A stretch of 64,000 nucleotides of DNA from Pseudomonas syringae KCTC 12500 (lineage in GTDB: Bacteria > Pseudomonadota > Gammaproteobacteria > Pseudomonadales > Pseudomonadaceae), in the NCBI RefSeq assembly GCF_000507185.2, contig NZ_AYTM02000002.1, positions 2,441,501 to 2,505,500 on the forward strand. Reading direction: 5' to 3'. A model generated the notes under the pieces. It saw nothing but the letters and a program-made list of their open reading frames with translations. It was not told where the DNA came from and ran no database searches. Positions 16,097 to 24,408 of the stretch are shown here, piece after piece (within the stretch, counting starts at the first letter, position 1; every line of letters begins with the position of its first letter). Both the position numbers and the translations under genes were made by a program.

Positions 16097-16453
16097 ATGG
16101 CGATGGTCTTCTGTCGTGGCTGCGCAAAGGAAATACATGAAACGGCACTCAACTGCCCGCAATGTGGCGCCAGTCAGGTCTCCGCAACTCCCGCGAAACA
16201 GCTACAACAGACCGGTTCCCCGTGGATGGCTATCGTCTCTCTGGTGCTGGGCATCCTCTGCTCGCTGGCGCTGTTCGACGATGGTGAATGGGATCTGGAC
16301 ACCGTCGTCGGGCTCGGCATGTGCTCGATAGCCGGACTGGTTCTGGGCGTCATCAGCATCAACAAAAAGTTGCCTGGAAACGGAATAGCGATAGCAGGCA
16401 CTGTCTTGTCAGCAGTATCGCTGCTGATATTTTTTGGATTAATAGCTAACTGA
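16097..16453 (+). CDS. Zinc-ribbon membrane protein (DUF4190-like)
   Basis: A 118-residue protein. An N-terminal zinc ribbon (FCRGCAKEIHETALNCPQCG, C7/C10 and C22/C25 approximately) is followed by a short linker and two membrane helices: SPWMAIVSLVLGILCSLALF and then GLGMCSIAGLVLGVISI, plus a final hydrophobic helix IAIAGTVLSAVSLLIFFGLIAN. The arrangement resembles DUF4190-type membrane proteins. It precedes a second gene with an almost identical zinc ribbon, so the pair probably arose by recruitment of the same domain. Function unknown. Confidence 0.75.
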   Translation: MAMVFCRGCAKEIHETALNCPQCGASQVSATPAKQLQQTGSPWMAIVSLVLGILCSLALFDDGEWDLDTVVGLGMCSIAGLVLGVISINKKLPGNGIAIAGTVLSAVSLLIFFGLIAN

Positions 16454-16469
16454 TTTAGGGAAGAATGAG

Positions 16470-16910
16470 ATGGTATTTTGTCGTGGTTGTGCAAAGGAAA
16501 TCAGTGATGACGCTGGTACGTGTCCGCACTGCGGGGCTCCGCAGTTGGTTATTTCGCCAGCCAGTGCGAGCACCGATAACCCGCCTGCGTGGAGCTGGTA
16601 TACAGAAGTTCTGAAAAAATACGCGGTGTTCACGGGCAGGGCACGCAGAAAAGAATACTGGATGTTCTTTCTGTTCAACATCTTGATCTCGATTGTCCTC
16701 GGCTTTATCGGCGGGTTGATCGGGGATGGCGGCATTATCGCTAACCTTTACTCCCTGGCCGTGTTGGTCCCAGGTATCGCGGTGGGTGTTCGCAGGTTGC
16801 ACGACACGGATCGCAGCGGCTGGTGGCTGCTGGTACCGATTGCCAACCTTGTGTTCCTGATTCAGGAAGGTCATCCAGGACCTAACCGTTTTGGGCCAAG
16901 TCCTAAATAA
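16470..16910 (+). CDS. Zinc-ribbon DUF805 family membrane protein
   Basis: A 146-residue protein. The N-terminal zinc ribbon (MVFCRGCAKEISDDAGTCPHCG) is nearly the same as in the preceding gene. It is followed by a DUF805 membrane domain, recognisable by FTGRARRKEYWMFFLFNI and GVRRLHDTDRSGWWLLVPIAN, with three to four helices. DUF805 proteins are widespread inner-membrane proteins of unknown function. The gap to the upstream gene is 16 bases, so they are co-transcribed, and a strong terminator follows directly. Confidence 0.9.
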   Translation: MVFCRGCAKEISDDAGTCPHCGAPQLVISPASASTDNPPAWSWYTEVLKKYAVFTGRARRKEYWMFFLFNILISIVLGFIGGLIGDGGIIANLYSLAVLVPGIAVGVRRLHDTDRSGWWLLVPIANLVFLIQEGHPGPNRFGPSPK

Positions 16911-16957
16911 AGCCAGTGTGAAGATGTGGTCGTTCGGCCACGTCTTCACAGGCTTTT
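16909..16957 (+). terminator. Rho-independent terminator after the DUF805 gene
   Basis: A long hairpin: AAAGCC with GGCTTTT at the base, then GTGAAGA paired with TCTTCAC and GTGG with CCAC around a small loop (TCGTTCGG), with the T run after GGC (to 16957). It begins at the stop codon of the DUF805 gene. Confidence 0.85.
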
Positions 16958-17238
16958 CGCTGCCGCGCAGCGAATAGACGGAACCACTGTTTACTGCGTC
17001 AGCAAATAGGCCAATCAAAACCTCCCTCGAGCTTGCAACACGGATAGACCAAAATCGCTGTTGATTCTGCGCTCGTGAAATCGCATTTTCTGAAAATAAC
17101 CGGAAGCCCGGGCAATCAGGCTTATCGTGTCACTACAGCGTATTGGAAGCCACCGCGCCTCTGAGGAAAATAGGCTGAACTTGTAACGGGTATGATCTCT
17201 CTCAATAACTACGCACACCTGATTATAAGGAAAACACC

Positions 17239-17604
17239 ATGTCCAAACTCGCAGAATTCCGCCAGCTGGAAAAACATCTCGCCGAGCAACTCCAGGCATT
17301 GGAAGCAATGAAAGGCGACCAAGGGCTCAAGAAGGAGATCGAGTTCGAAACCAAGCTGCGCAAGCTGCTTGAGCAATATGGTTTCAGCCTGAAGCACATC
17401 ATCAATCTGCTGGACCCACAGAGCTCTTCCCGTGGCCAGACCGTTGAAAAACCTGCGGGCAAACGCAAACCGCGTGAACTCAAGGTTTATAAGAACCCGA
17501 AAACCGGTGAAGTGATCGAGACCAAGGGTGGGAATCACAAGATTCTGAAAGAATGGAAGGCCGAACATGGTTCCGATGTTGTTGAGGGTTGGCTGAAGAA
17601 GTAA
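17239..17604 (+). CDS. MvaT/MvaU-family H-NS-like nucleoid protein
   Basis: A 121-residue xenogeneic silencer of the MvaT family, the Pseudomonas functional counterpart of H-NS. The N-terminal coiled coil for oligomerisation covers roughly residues 1-60 (LAEFRQLEKHLAEQLQALEAM, LKKEIEFETKLRKLLEQYGFSL). The C-terminal DNA-binding domain holds KPRELKVYKNPKTGEVIETKGGNHKILKEWKAEHG, with the RG/KGGN loop that reads AT-rich minor grooves. Length is normal for the family. It is monocistronic, preceded by about 280 bases that presumably hold its promoter. Paralogs usually exist elsewhere in the genome, so I do not decide between mvaT and mvaU names. Confidence 0.93.
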   Translation: MSKLAEFRQLEKHLAEQLQALEAMKGDQGLKKEIEFETKLRKLLEQYGFSLKHIINLLDPQSSSRGQTVEKPAGKRKPRELKVYKNPKTGEVIETKGGNHKILKEWKAEHGSDVVEGWLKK

Positions 17605-17733
17605 AGCCTTGCCTGTCGATTGATTCAGGGCGTCGACTCTTCACCGTTGGCGCTGTTGAACAGCCGACGCCGGGAACGATCCGCGGCGGCTGTTCGTCTG
17701 ACCTGTATCGACTCACTGAAAAGGTACAGCGCA

Positions 17734-18033
17734 ATGGACAAGACGATCACTGTGGACCAACTGGCTTCCACTGACCTCAGATCAGTCAACGAAATATGGC
17801 TCGGCGGTACTCATACCGAGTTATGTCTGTGGCGTGGCAAACAAGTCCCTACCCACGACATGCTCAGCGAGGGAACCCACGATCAGAACGCCCGGCGCCT
17901 GTGCCTGCAACTGGTCGACCCCGACGATAAGGCTGCAGTAGCCAACGTCGAGGCGCTCGTTCGCGATAGATTGGAAAGAATGGGGAGCCAGGGCGAGTTT
18001 TATCCGGCTGAGAATGCGGACACTCACCAGTAA
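17734..18033 (+). CDS. Hypothetical protein
   Basis: A 99-residue soluble protein of unknown function. It begins MDKTITVDQLASTDLRSVNEIW and contains LGGTHTELCLWRGKQVPTH and a C-terminal helical segment, DKAAVANVEALVRDRLERMG. I take ATG 17734, preceded by AAAAGGT at good spacing, rather than upstream in-frame starts within the MvaT trailer. No domain was recognised. Confidence 0.55.
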   Translation: MDKTITVDQLASTDLRSVNEIWLGGTHTELCLWRGKQVPTHDMLSEGTHDQNARRLCLQLVDPDDKAAVANVEALVRDRLERMGSQGEFYPAENADTHQ

Positions 18034-18054
18034 TCACTTTGATTACACGCGATT

Positions 18055-18160
18055 CCTTAGGCCCTTAGGCCCTTAGGCTGCCTTGCCAGACTGTAGCTTT
18101 GTGACGCAGAGCGTCACGAGCTGCATGCCAACGCGGAGCATTGGCACGATGGTCATCTCA
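18055..18160. repeat. Dispersed GC-rich repeat (copy 1) with a small tandem repeat
   Basis: Three exact tandem copies of CCTTAGGC (18055-18078) precede a dispersed element. Its core is the inverted repeat GTGACGC-AGA-GCGTCAC (18101-18117), followed by TGCCAA ... TTGGCA (18126-18146) and ACGAT. Related sequences occur near 37.9, 41.8 and 56.4-56.7 kb. It lies between convergent genes. Confidence 0.7.
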
Positions 18161-18169
18161 GCACCTCAT

Positions 18170-19060
18170 TCAGGCCCCGACCGCCGAGCCTGTCAAAAAA
18201 CGCGTCCGCACCTTTGCCCATACCTCGCTAACGGGCATAAAGAACAAAGAGCTCATCTTCAGCAATCCACGCGTTGCCTTGGGAACAGGCGTTACAGGCT
18301 CACTCGCACCATGTACTGCAAGCAAATACCGATAAACTCGACGGCTGCTTATGGGCAACAGTCCAAGCTGTTCAAGCAATGAAGGGCCTATCTCGCTGAT
18401 CATGCCGGTGACCATGATCCAAAGCCACACGATTTCGGCGCACAAGAGCGTGCCGAGTAGGATATTGAAGCCTATTGTTCGCCAGTCTTGTACGGCGGCG
18501 AAAATGGCGTCGATGTTGCTGCCCAAGGTGATCATTGTTGTAAAGATCGCGGCGATGGCAAACAGCGTTCCGATGAATCGGGCAGGGTCAGGGAGACGAA
18601 AGAAAGCAGCGATGCGTGGCCCCATCGTATCGTTGCTGGCCAGCCGCTTGAGTTCTTGACGTTCCTCCCACAAGTGTCTCATCACCCTTGCCTTATCGAC
18701 GAGCTCGGCAGAACTACAGCTATAACGGGTGCAAAACCATTGCTGCCGCAATTGCGAACGCTCCAAAGGTGTCGTGAGCGGTCCAGCGCCCATTTGATCT
18801 GCGCGAACCAACTCATAGATCTCAGCCAATCGAAATGCGCAGATCATGGATATCAGAAGCGCAGGAATCAACGCAGGCATGCAGTCAGCTAGCTTGGTCC
18901 AAGGCAAAAATATCAGTGTCGCGGAGAGTGCCAATATCCATGCGATCATCCAGATCAAACAGATACGAGCATCACGCCGACGCCAGGCCTCTTTGAAAGG
19001 CGCACGCTCAAATCGCTGAAAGTGCTCTTCTACATCCTTACGCAACTGGTGGATGCTCAT
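18170..19060 (-). CDS. Hypothetical multi-pass membrane protein
   Basis: A 296-residue protein with two N-terminal hydrophobic helices (ICLIWMIAWILALSATLIFL, LIPALLISMICAFRLAEIY), a soluble central stretch of about 90 residues, and two more helices (FIGTLFAIAAIFTTMITLG, FNILLGTLLCAEIVWLWIMV). No known family was recognised. The ATG at 19060 is chosen over the upstream in-frame ATG at 19078 because the strong AAGGGAAG ribosome binding site lies between them at correct distance. It appears monocistronic. Confidence 0.6.
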   Translation of the reverse strand: MSIHQLRKDVEEHFQRFERAPFKEAWRRRDARICLIWMIAWILALSATLIFLPWTKLADCMPALIPALLISMICAFRLAEIYELVRADQMGAGPLTTPLERSQLRQQWFCTRYSCSSAELVDKARVMRHLWEERQELKRLASNDTMGPRIAAFFRLPDPARFIGTLFAIAAIFTTMITLGSNIDAIFAAVQDWRTIGFNILLGTLLCAEIVWLWIMVTGMISEIGPSLLEQLGLLPISSRRVYRYLLAVHGASEPVTPVPKATRGLLKMSSLFFMPVSEVWAKVRTRFLTGSAVGA

Positions 19061-19673
19061 CGTTTGCTTCCCTTGCATGGCAAACGCACGATTTTAGGTC
19101 GCCTGTTCGGTAACGTAATTAAACAAATTGTAAAAAAGCAGTGTGACTATGCGCACTCTTTCGCAAATACCCAGGCAGTCAGGCCAGACCCCAACCTGAC
19201 CCCGCGTACCACGCTCAATCTTTAATTGGTGAAACTCGCTTTAAGGCGCTGACCAGTATGCTGCTGGGCTTCCTGGGCTTTCTCCACCACGGCAGCGGTG
19301 CCGAAAACTGTGGGTCACGTCGGTAGGCCTTGTGCTCTCCGATGGTTTCGGCAATCAGGCGCAAAGAAATGCTTGATTCGGCAGGAGCTTGATAAAGAGC
19401 CACCCGGCTGAAGTTTCTCCAAAACCATCAGTCTTTTCTTCTACCAGGCCACCCACCGCCCGAAAGATCGAACCGCCATTCCATCACGTACTCGAAAGTG
19501 TGTGACCTCAAAAAACCAACCCTTTCCCGCCATCTGGCAACGCCGTATTTGAAGCGCCGGTACAGCCTCGCTTCATTGATGAGGCAGCAATCCCGGTACC
19601 GCCGAACAGGTATCGACTCACAACGCTCCGGACCTCGCCAGATGGTCAATCCGCATTCAAAAAGAGTAACCCT
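19061..19673. other. Intergenic region without a recognisable gene
   Basis: About 610 bases. A minus-strand open frame of 62 codons (19215-19403) has no ribosome binding site or domain I recognise. The region just after 19080 is AT-rich and probably carries the promoter of the minus-strand membrane protein gene. The part before 19674 should hold the promoter of the HAD gene. No repeat or terminator stood out. Confidence 0.4.
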
Positions 19674-20348
19674 ATGAGACCCCAGACTTCCTTCATCTTC
19701 GACCTGGACGGCACGCTGACCGACAGCGTTTATCAAAACGTCGCCGCCTGGAAAGAAGCGCTGGATGCAGAAAAGATCCCGCTTGCGATGTGGCGTATTC
19801 ACCGCAAGATCGGCATGAGCGGCGGGCTGATGTTGAAATCACTGTCGCGTGAAACCGGCTTGAACATCAGCGAAGAACAAGCCGAACGGCTCAGCGAGAA
19901 ACATGCTCAGGCTTACGAGCGGCTGCAAGGACAGATCATCGCATTGCCCGGCGCTGTCGAGTTGCTGGAGGCGCTCGACAAGGAAAACCTCAAGTGGTGC
20001 ATCGCCACCAGCGGCGGGATCGATACGGCGACGATCAACCTCAAAGCGCTGAAACTGGACATCAACAAGATCAACATCGTAACGCGCGATGACGTGAGCT
20101 ACGGCAAGCCTGACCCCGACCTGTTCCTGGCGGCTGCAAATAAGATAAACGCTCCGATCGACGAGTGCCTGGTGATCGGCGATGCGATCTGGGACATGCT
20201 GGCGGCCCGTCGCTGCAAGGCAACCGGCGTCGGCCTGCTGTCGGGCGGTTACGACATCGGCGAGCTTGAGCGCGCTGGCGCGTTGAGGGTGTATGAAGAC
20301 CCGCTGGATCTGCTGAATCATCTGGACGAGATTGCTTCTCGGCCTTGA
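19674..20348 (+). CDS. HAD superfamily phosphatase (phosphoglycolate phosphatase-like)
   Basis: A 224-residue cytoplasmic hydrolase. HAD motif I is FDLDGTLTD (nucleophile D10, acid D12), motif II SG in CIATSGG, motif III lysine in SYGKPDPDLFL, and motif IV VIGDAIWD. A helical cap of the beta-phosphoglucomutase/phosphoglycolate-phosphatase type lies between motifs I and II. Substrate unknown: small phosphate esters are usual. It is monocistronic; the ribosome binding site upstream of ATG is weak (AAAGAG). Confidence 0.85.
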   Translation: MRPQTSFIFDLDGTLTDSVYQNVAAWKEALDAEKIPLAMWRIHRKIGMSGGLMLKSLSRETGLNISEEQAERLSEKHAQAYERLQGQIIALPGAVELLEALDKENLKWCIATSGGIDTATINLKALKLDINKINIVTRDDVSYGKPDPDLFLAAANKINAPIDECLVIGDAIWDMLAARRCKATGVGLLSGGYDIGELERAGALRVYEDPLDLLNHLDEIASRP

Positions 20349-20537
20349 ATGATGCCGGGTAGGTAAATGAAGTAATTATTTACCTACACGCTCCCGATTA
20401 TCAGGTTCATCATGGCTGCCTTAACGCGATGCCGCCGTCATTGACCGTGGCGTTGTCAGCCCATAATGTACGGACATGCGCCGCAGCCTGCATATGGATC
20501 AGCTCGCTACAGCCCTTTTTGATATTCCTAATCCGCC

Positions 20538-21674
20538 ATGAGCCAAGCCGCGTTTGTTAATCCCAGCATCCTCACGTGGTCCCGCGAGCGTGCAGGCTTG
20601 TCTGCCGCACAGGTCGCCAGAAAGCTTCCGGTGAAACCTGAGCGGGTCGTGGAATGGGAAGCGGGTGAGGCGAAACCGACTTTTCTTCAGGCGCAAAAGT
20701 GGGCGAGCGTCGCGCACGTTCCATTTGGCTTCCTTTTCCTTCTGCAACCGCCTGTTGAGCTGCTCCCGCTGCCAGACCTTCGCACGGTCGGCAACTTGGC
20801 CCCCCTGCGGCCAAGTCTGGAGCTTCTGGATACTGTGAAAGATGCCATTCGAAAGCAGGACTGGTATCTGGAGTATCTCCACAACCATGAGCAAAAGCCG
20901 CTTTCGTTCGTAGGCCGCTTTGACAGCCGATCGACTGTAAAGGCGGTTGTGGACGATATTCGCCGGACCCTCGACGTCGATCCAGAAAAATCCCGTCTCG
21001 ATCATGACAGGTACAGCCGTGCTTTGATCGATGCCGCAGAAGCGGCCGGTGTGCTTGTGATGCGCAGCGGTATTGCGCTGGGCAATACCCATCGCAAACT
21101 GGAAGTCAGCGAGTTTCGGGGCTTCGCCATCAGCAATCCGCTGGCACCTTTGGTATTTATCAACAGCTCTGATGCTCCAACGGCTCGCTTGTTTACATTG
21201 ATGCATGAGCTTGCACATATCTGGATTGGCAGCAGTGGTGTCTCTGACGCAGGCACTGCAAACGGCCGAGAGGACGAGCGTTTCTGCAATGCTGTAGCCG
21301 GAGAGTTTCTCGTTCCCGAAGCACTCTTTCGTACCCTGTGGGATACCACTGTGGAATGGGAAAGCAATCTAGCCCAGCTTGCTACGCGATTCCACGTCAG
21401 CAAACTCGTTATAGGTCGCCGAGCCCTCGACCTGGGCTTTGTAACGCAAGAGCAGTACGGTACGTATTACCAAAGGGTACTGAAAGCATTTCAGGAGGAG
21501 AAAGGCGGTGCCGGTAATTACTACCGGAATGCAACTGCCAAAAACAGCGCCCGTCTGAGCAGAGCCGTCCTGATCGAGGCCATGACTGGACGAATGCTGT
21601 TGCGTGAAGCAGGCAACTTGCTCGGCATACAGCCTGTCAAGTTGAGAACGCTGGCGCAGACAGTAACACTGTGA
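20538..21674 (+). CDS. XRE-HTH + ImmA/IrrE metallopeptidase-domain protein (antitoxin-like)
   Basis: A 378-residue two-domain protein. Residues 8-60 form an XRE helix-turn-helix (LTWSRERAGLSAAQVARKLPVKPERVVEWEAG). The C-terminal half is an ImmA/IrrE (COG2856) Zn-peptidase domain with HELAH at residues 223-227 and a downstream glutamate in NAVAGEFLVPE. Such proteins act as regulators or antitoxins, typically paired with a PIN or DUF4411 toxin. The last bases overlap the following PIN-like gene, so the two are translationally coupled. The family knowledge supports a toxin-antitoxin role; activity in this strain is inference. Confidence 0.88.
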   Translation: MSQAAFVNPSILTWSRERAGLSAAQVARKLPVKPERVVEWEAGEAKPTFLQAQKWASVAHVPFGFLFLLQPPVELLPLPDLRTVGNLAPLRPSLELLDTVKDAIRKQDWYLEYLHNHEQKPLSFVGRFDSRSTVKAVVDDIRRTLDVDPEKSRLDHDRYSRALIDAAEAAGVLVMRSGIALGNTHRKLEVSEFRGFAISNPLAPLVFINSSDAPTARLFTLMHELAHIWIGSSGVSDAGTANGREDERFCNAVAGEFLVPEALFRTLWDTTVEWESNLAQLATRFHVSKLVIGRRALDLGFVTQEQYGTYYQRVLKAFQEEKGGAGNYYRNATAKNSARLSRAVLIEAMTGRMLLREAGNLLGIQPVKLRTLAQTVTL

Positions 21675-22234
21675 AGTATTTTCTTGACTCCAACACACTG
21701 ATTGAAGCTAAGAACCGTTACTACGGCATGAGGATATGCCCGGCATACTGGCAATGGTTGTTGCTTCAAAATCAGGCTTTTTCTTTAGCGAGCATAGAGC
21801 CTGTCAAAGATGAACTCACCAAAGGCCATGATGAACTGGCGGCGTGGGCGATTGATAATTCGAGCTTCTTTTGGGGCGTTTCGGATGAAGATACCCAAAC
21901 CGCTTTTGTGAAGGTTGTAACGTTAGTCGCTCAAGCCCAGGGTATGAAGACAGGGGCAATGGAAGGGTTTTTAAGGGGCGCTGATCCATGGCTGATCGCC
22001 AAAGCTCTGACCTCTGGAGCTACTGTCGTTACCCATGAAGTGCGCAATATGGATGCAAGGCGGAAATTCATCATCCCCAACCTCTGTGAACAGCTCAACG
22101 TCCCTTACATGAACACGTTTGAGCTGTTACACCACCTCAGCGCCATATTTGTGCTCCCTCAGCCCGGCAGAGTGCCGCCGCCCTCATCCGAGACGCTGTC
22201 GGCGTCGTCCACTTCCAGCTCACCTTCATCGTAA
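21671..22234 (+). CDS. DUF4411 family PIN-like toxin
   Basis: A 187-residue protein. It opens with the PIN-type strand MKYFLDSNTLIEAKN (acidic D6). It also has the central acidic positions E in PVKDEL and D in GADPWLIAKAL, with VVTHEV and FIIPNLCEQLNVPYMNTFELL in the C-terminal half. DUF4411 proteins are treated as PIN-domain ribonucleases and usually end soon after LLHHLSA(I/L)F. Here about 25 extra residues, rich in Pro and Ser (RVPPPSSETLSASSTSSSPSS), are read from the antisense of the convergent neighbour. The start is GTG, overlapping the stop of the antitoxin gene. Confidence 0.8.
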   Translation: MKYFLDSNTLIEAKNRYYGMRICPAYWQWLLLQNQAFSLASIEPVKDELTKGHDELAAWAIDNSSFFWGVSDEDTQTAFVKVVTLVAQAQGMKTGAMEGFLRGADPWLIAKALTSGATVVTHEVRNMDARRKFIIPNLCEQLNVPYMNTFELLHHLSAIFVLPQPGRVPPPSSETLSASSTSSSPSS

Positions 22235-22407
22235 GTCTCGTCGTGTTCCGTACGCTTCTTCACCTCGTCGCCTTTTTTCGGGCCGACACCGGGTCTGTTC
22301 GCGTTCATGGCGAGGACCGGGTCTGCTTCGCGGTCGTACTGGCCGAGTTGCGGGCTGGCGGGGTCTTCTTTGGGTACGCTGTCTGTGAGTATGTGATCGG
22401 TTGTCAT
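22159..22407 (-). CDS. Small acidic hypothetical protein
   Basis: An 82-residue very hydrophilic protein (MTTDHILTDSVPKEDPASPQ..., then GPKKGDEVKKRTEHDETYDEGELEVDDADSVSDEGGG) of a kind I have seen as small conserved Pseudomonas proteins. Probably largely disordered, function unknown. ATG 22407 is preferred over an upstream GTG because AAGGTGG lies 5 bases before it. Its last 76 bases overlap, on the opposite strand, the 3' end of the DUF4411 gene. Confidence 0.6.
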   Translation of the reverse strand: MTTDHILTDSVPKEDPASPQLGQYDREADPVLAMNANRPGVGPKKGDEVKKRTEHDETYDEGELEVDDADSVSDEGGGTLPG

Positions 22408-22490
22408 GTCAGCCACCTTTTTCGTTTGCCAAAGAAAGTGGACGTGGCATCGGGCTGAGGGTTCGATTCAATCGATGAGCGTGGCTGCGC

Positions 22491-22961
22491 TCAGCCGCCA
22501 AACGATGCGTAGTGCAAGGGCAGGCCGGTGGTGAATTTGATCTGTTCCATGGCGAAGCTGGAGCTCACGTCGCTGATGCCGGGGATGCTGATCAGTTGCT
22601 TGTACACCTCGTCGTACCCTGCGATGTCGGCCACCACGATGCGCAGCATGTAGTCGGTGTCGCCCGCCATGCGATAGCACTCGACCACTTCAGGCAGCTC
22701 GCCGACGGCGGCGTGAAACTGTTCGAGCCAGGCGGCGTTGTGCTGGTTGGTGCGGATGGCGGCGAAGACGCTGACTGATACGTTCAGCCGTTGCGGATTG
22801 AGCAGCGCGACCCGGCGGTCGATGATGCCGGCCTCTTCCAGCTTTTGGATGCGTCGCCAGCACGCGGTACTGCCCAGGCCGATACGCTCGGCGATGTCCG
22901 CCACCGAACGGGTGCAGTCGGTTTGCAGGATGTCGAGGATTGCCCGGTCGAATTTGTCCAT
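22491..22961 (-). CDS. Lrp/AsnC family transcriptional regulator
   Basis: A 156-residue Lrp-type regulator. The N-terminal AsnC HTH covers residues 1-60 (LDILQTDCTRSVADIAERIGLGSTACWRRIQKLEEAGII). The C-terminal RAM/effector domain includes VVECYRMAGDTDYMLRIVVADIAGYDEVYKQLI. It is divergent from a cysteine-desulfurase-like gene, which suggests sensing of an amino acid such as cysteine. That link is inference. Confidence 0.9.
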   Translation of the reverse strand: MDKFDRAILDILQTDCTRSVADIAERIGLGSTACWRRIQKLEEAGIIDRRVALLNPQRLNVSVSVFAAIRTNQHNAAWLEQFHAAVGELPEVVECYRMAGDTDYMLRIVVADIAGYDEVYKQLISIPGISDVSSSFAMEQIKFTTGLPLHYASFGG

Positions 22962-23215
22962 TAGCGGTTTCCTGCGTTAGTCGCTCTACACTGATCGTGA
23001 GGAACGATGGGTGTATGACTGCGATTCTGCGTCTGAAGCAGCATCCTAGAATTTTTAATCGTAAAAAATCAAGTGAAAGCGAATAATTTTTCGAATTGGT
23101 TGTCCATGCCCGTGCAAATATCAATAATTTTTCGCGTGCGGATCAGTAATCTTTCAAGCAATCGGTCTGGTTATGCCAGCCCTTGATTTTGACTCGATTA
23201 CAAAGTGAATTGCCC

Positions 23216-24370
23216 ATGACCACTTCTGCGCTCTATCTGGATTACGCCGCCACCACACCTGTCGATGAGCAGGTCATCGAAGCCATGGTTGCCTGCATGG
23301 GGCGCGAAGGTCATTTCGGTAATCCGGCTTCCAGCGGGCACGGTTATGGGCAGGTGGCGCGGCAGGCTGTTGAACAGGCACGCGCGCAGGTGGCCGATGC
23401 GGTGGGTGCGCCTGTCGATACCATTGTCTGGACCTCCGGCGCTACCGAGTCCAACAACCTGGCGATCAAGGGCATCGCCCAGGATGCCAGCGCGCAACGC
23501 CGCCACATCATCACCAGCGTCCTGGAACACAAGGCCGTGCTCGACACCGTCAGCACGCTGGAGCGTCAGGGTTTTCCCGTCACCTGGCTGAAACCGGACG
23601 CCCAGGGCCTGATCCAGCCTCAAGCCGTACAGGCTGCCTTGCGCGAAGACACGCTGCTGGTGTCGCTGATGCTGGTGAACAATGAGCTGGGTACACTGAC
23701 CGATATCGCCAGCATCGGCGCCTTGGTGCGCGAGCACGGTGCGCTGTTTCATGTGGACGCTGCGCAGGGCGTCGGCAAGGTAAAGGTCGATCTGGCGAGT
23801 CTGGCCGTCGACCTGATGTCGTTCTCGGCGCACAAGGCCTACGGCCCCAAGGGCATTGGCGCGCTGTACGTGGGCCCGCGTGCGCATTCACTGTTGAAAG
23901 CGCAGATCCACGGCGGCGGACATGAAGGCGGCTTTCGTTCGGGCACATTGGCCACCCATCAGATCGTCGGCATGGGGACGGCCTTTGCCTTGGCGATCAG
24001 CCAGGCCGACGCTGAAAACCGTCGTATCGAAGCGCTGAGTCGTCACCTGCGCGAAGGCCTGTTGAGCCTGCCGGATGTACAACTCAATGGCTGTCCGCAA
24101 CAACGCATCCCGCACACCCTGAACCTGTGCATCACCCGCAGCGGCTTCACCAGCTCGCAGTTGTCCCACAGCCTGGCGTTGTCCTCGACGTCCGCGTGCA
24201 ACTCGGCCAGCAATGCACCCTCGCATGTGCTGCTTGCTCTGGGCATGGACTCCGCCAAGGCCCTGGCCAGCGTGCGCGTCAGCCTTGGCCGCTACACCAC
24301 GCAGGCAGATGTCGAACGCGCCATTGAGGTGTTCAGCAAGGCGCTCAGCGCACCTGCTGCGTTCTGGTAA
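23216..24370 (+). CDS. Cysteine desulfurase family aminotransferase (IscS-like)
   Basis: A 384-residue class V PLP enzyme. Visible motifs are LDYAATTPVDE, SGATESNNLAIKG, HVDAAQGVGK (PLP aspartate), the PLP lysine in SFSAHKAYGPKGIGALYV, GGGHEGGFRSGT, and the active-site cysteine in SSTSACNSAS. It transfers sulfur from cysteine, making alanine. There are no iscU, iscA or iscR neighbours, so it is not the isc operon enzyme. With an adjacent Lrp regulator it more likely serves amino acid or sulfur-compound turnover. ATG 23216 (MTTSALYLDYAA) is preferred to the upstream in-frame start at 23183. Confidence 0.85.
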   Translation: MTTSALYLDYAATTPVDEQVIEAMVACMGREGHFGNPASSGHGYGQVARQAVEQARAQVADAVGAPVDTIVWTSGATESNNLAIKGIAQDASAQRRHIITSVLEHKAVLDTVSTLERQGFPVTWLKPDAQGLIQPQAVQAALREDTLLVSLMLVNNELGTLTDIASIGALVREHGALFHVDAAQGVGKVKVDLASLAVDLMSFSAHKAYGPKGIGALYVGPRAHSLLKAQIHGGGHEGGFRSGTLATHQIVGMGTAFALAISQADAENRRIEALSRHLREGLLSLPDVQLNGCPQQRIPHTLNLCITRSGFTSSQLSHSLALSSTSACNSASNAPSHVLLALGMDSAKALASVRVSLGRYTTQADVERAIEVFSKALSAPAAFW

Positions 24371-24385
24371 CTCACGACACCTACA

Positions 24386-24408
24386 GGCCGCCCGAATCAC
24401 GGGCGGCC
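24386..24408 (+). terminator. Hairpin after the cysteine desulfurase gene
   Basis: A perfect 9-bp GC stem (GGCCGCCCG, 24386-24394, with CGGGCGGCC, 24400-24408), loop AATCA, just downstream of the stop codon. It lacks a T run but is very stable. Confidence 0.6.

Noticed and set aside
18055..18078. Possible CRISPR or VNTR from the CCTTAGGC triplet
   Set aside because: Only three 8-base units and no spacers; recorded simply as a small tandem repeat.
19215..19403. A 62-codon minus-strand frame upstream of the HAD gene
   Set aside because: No ribosome binding site and no recognised family; left as intergenic.
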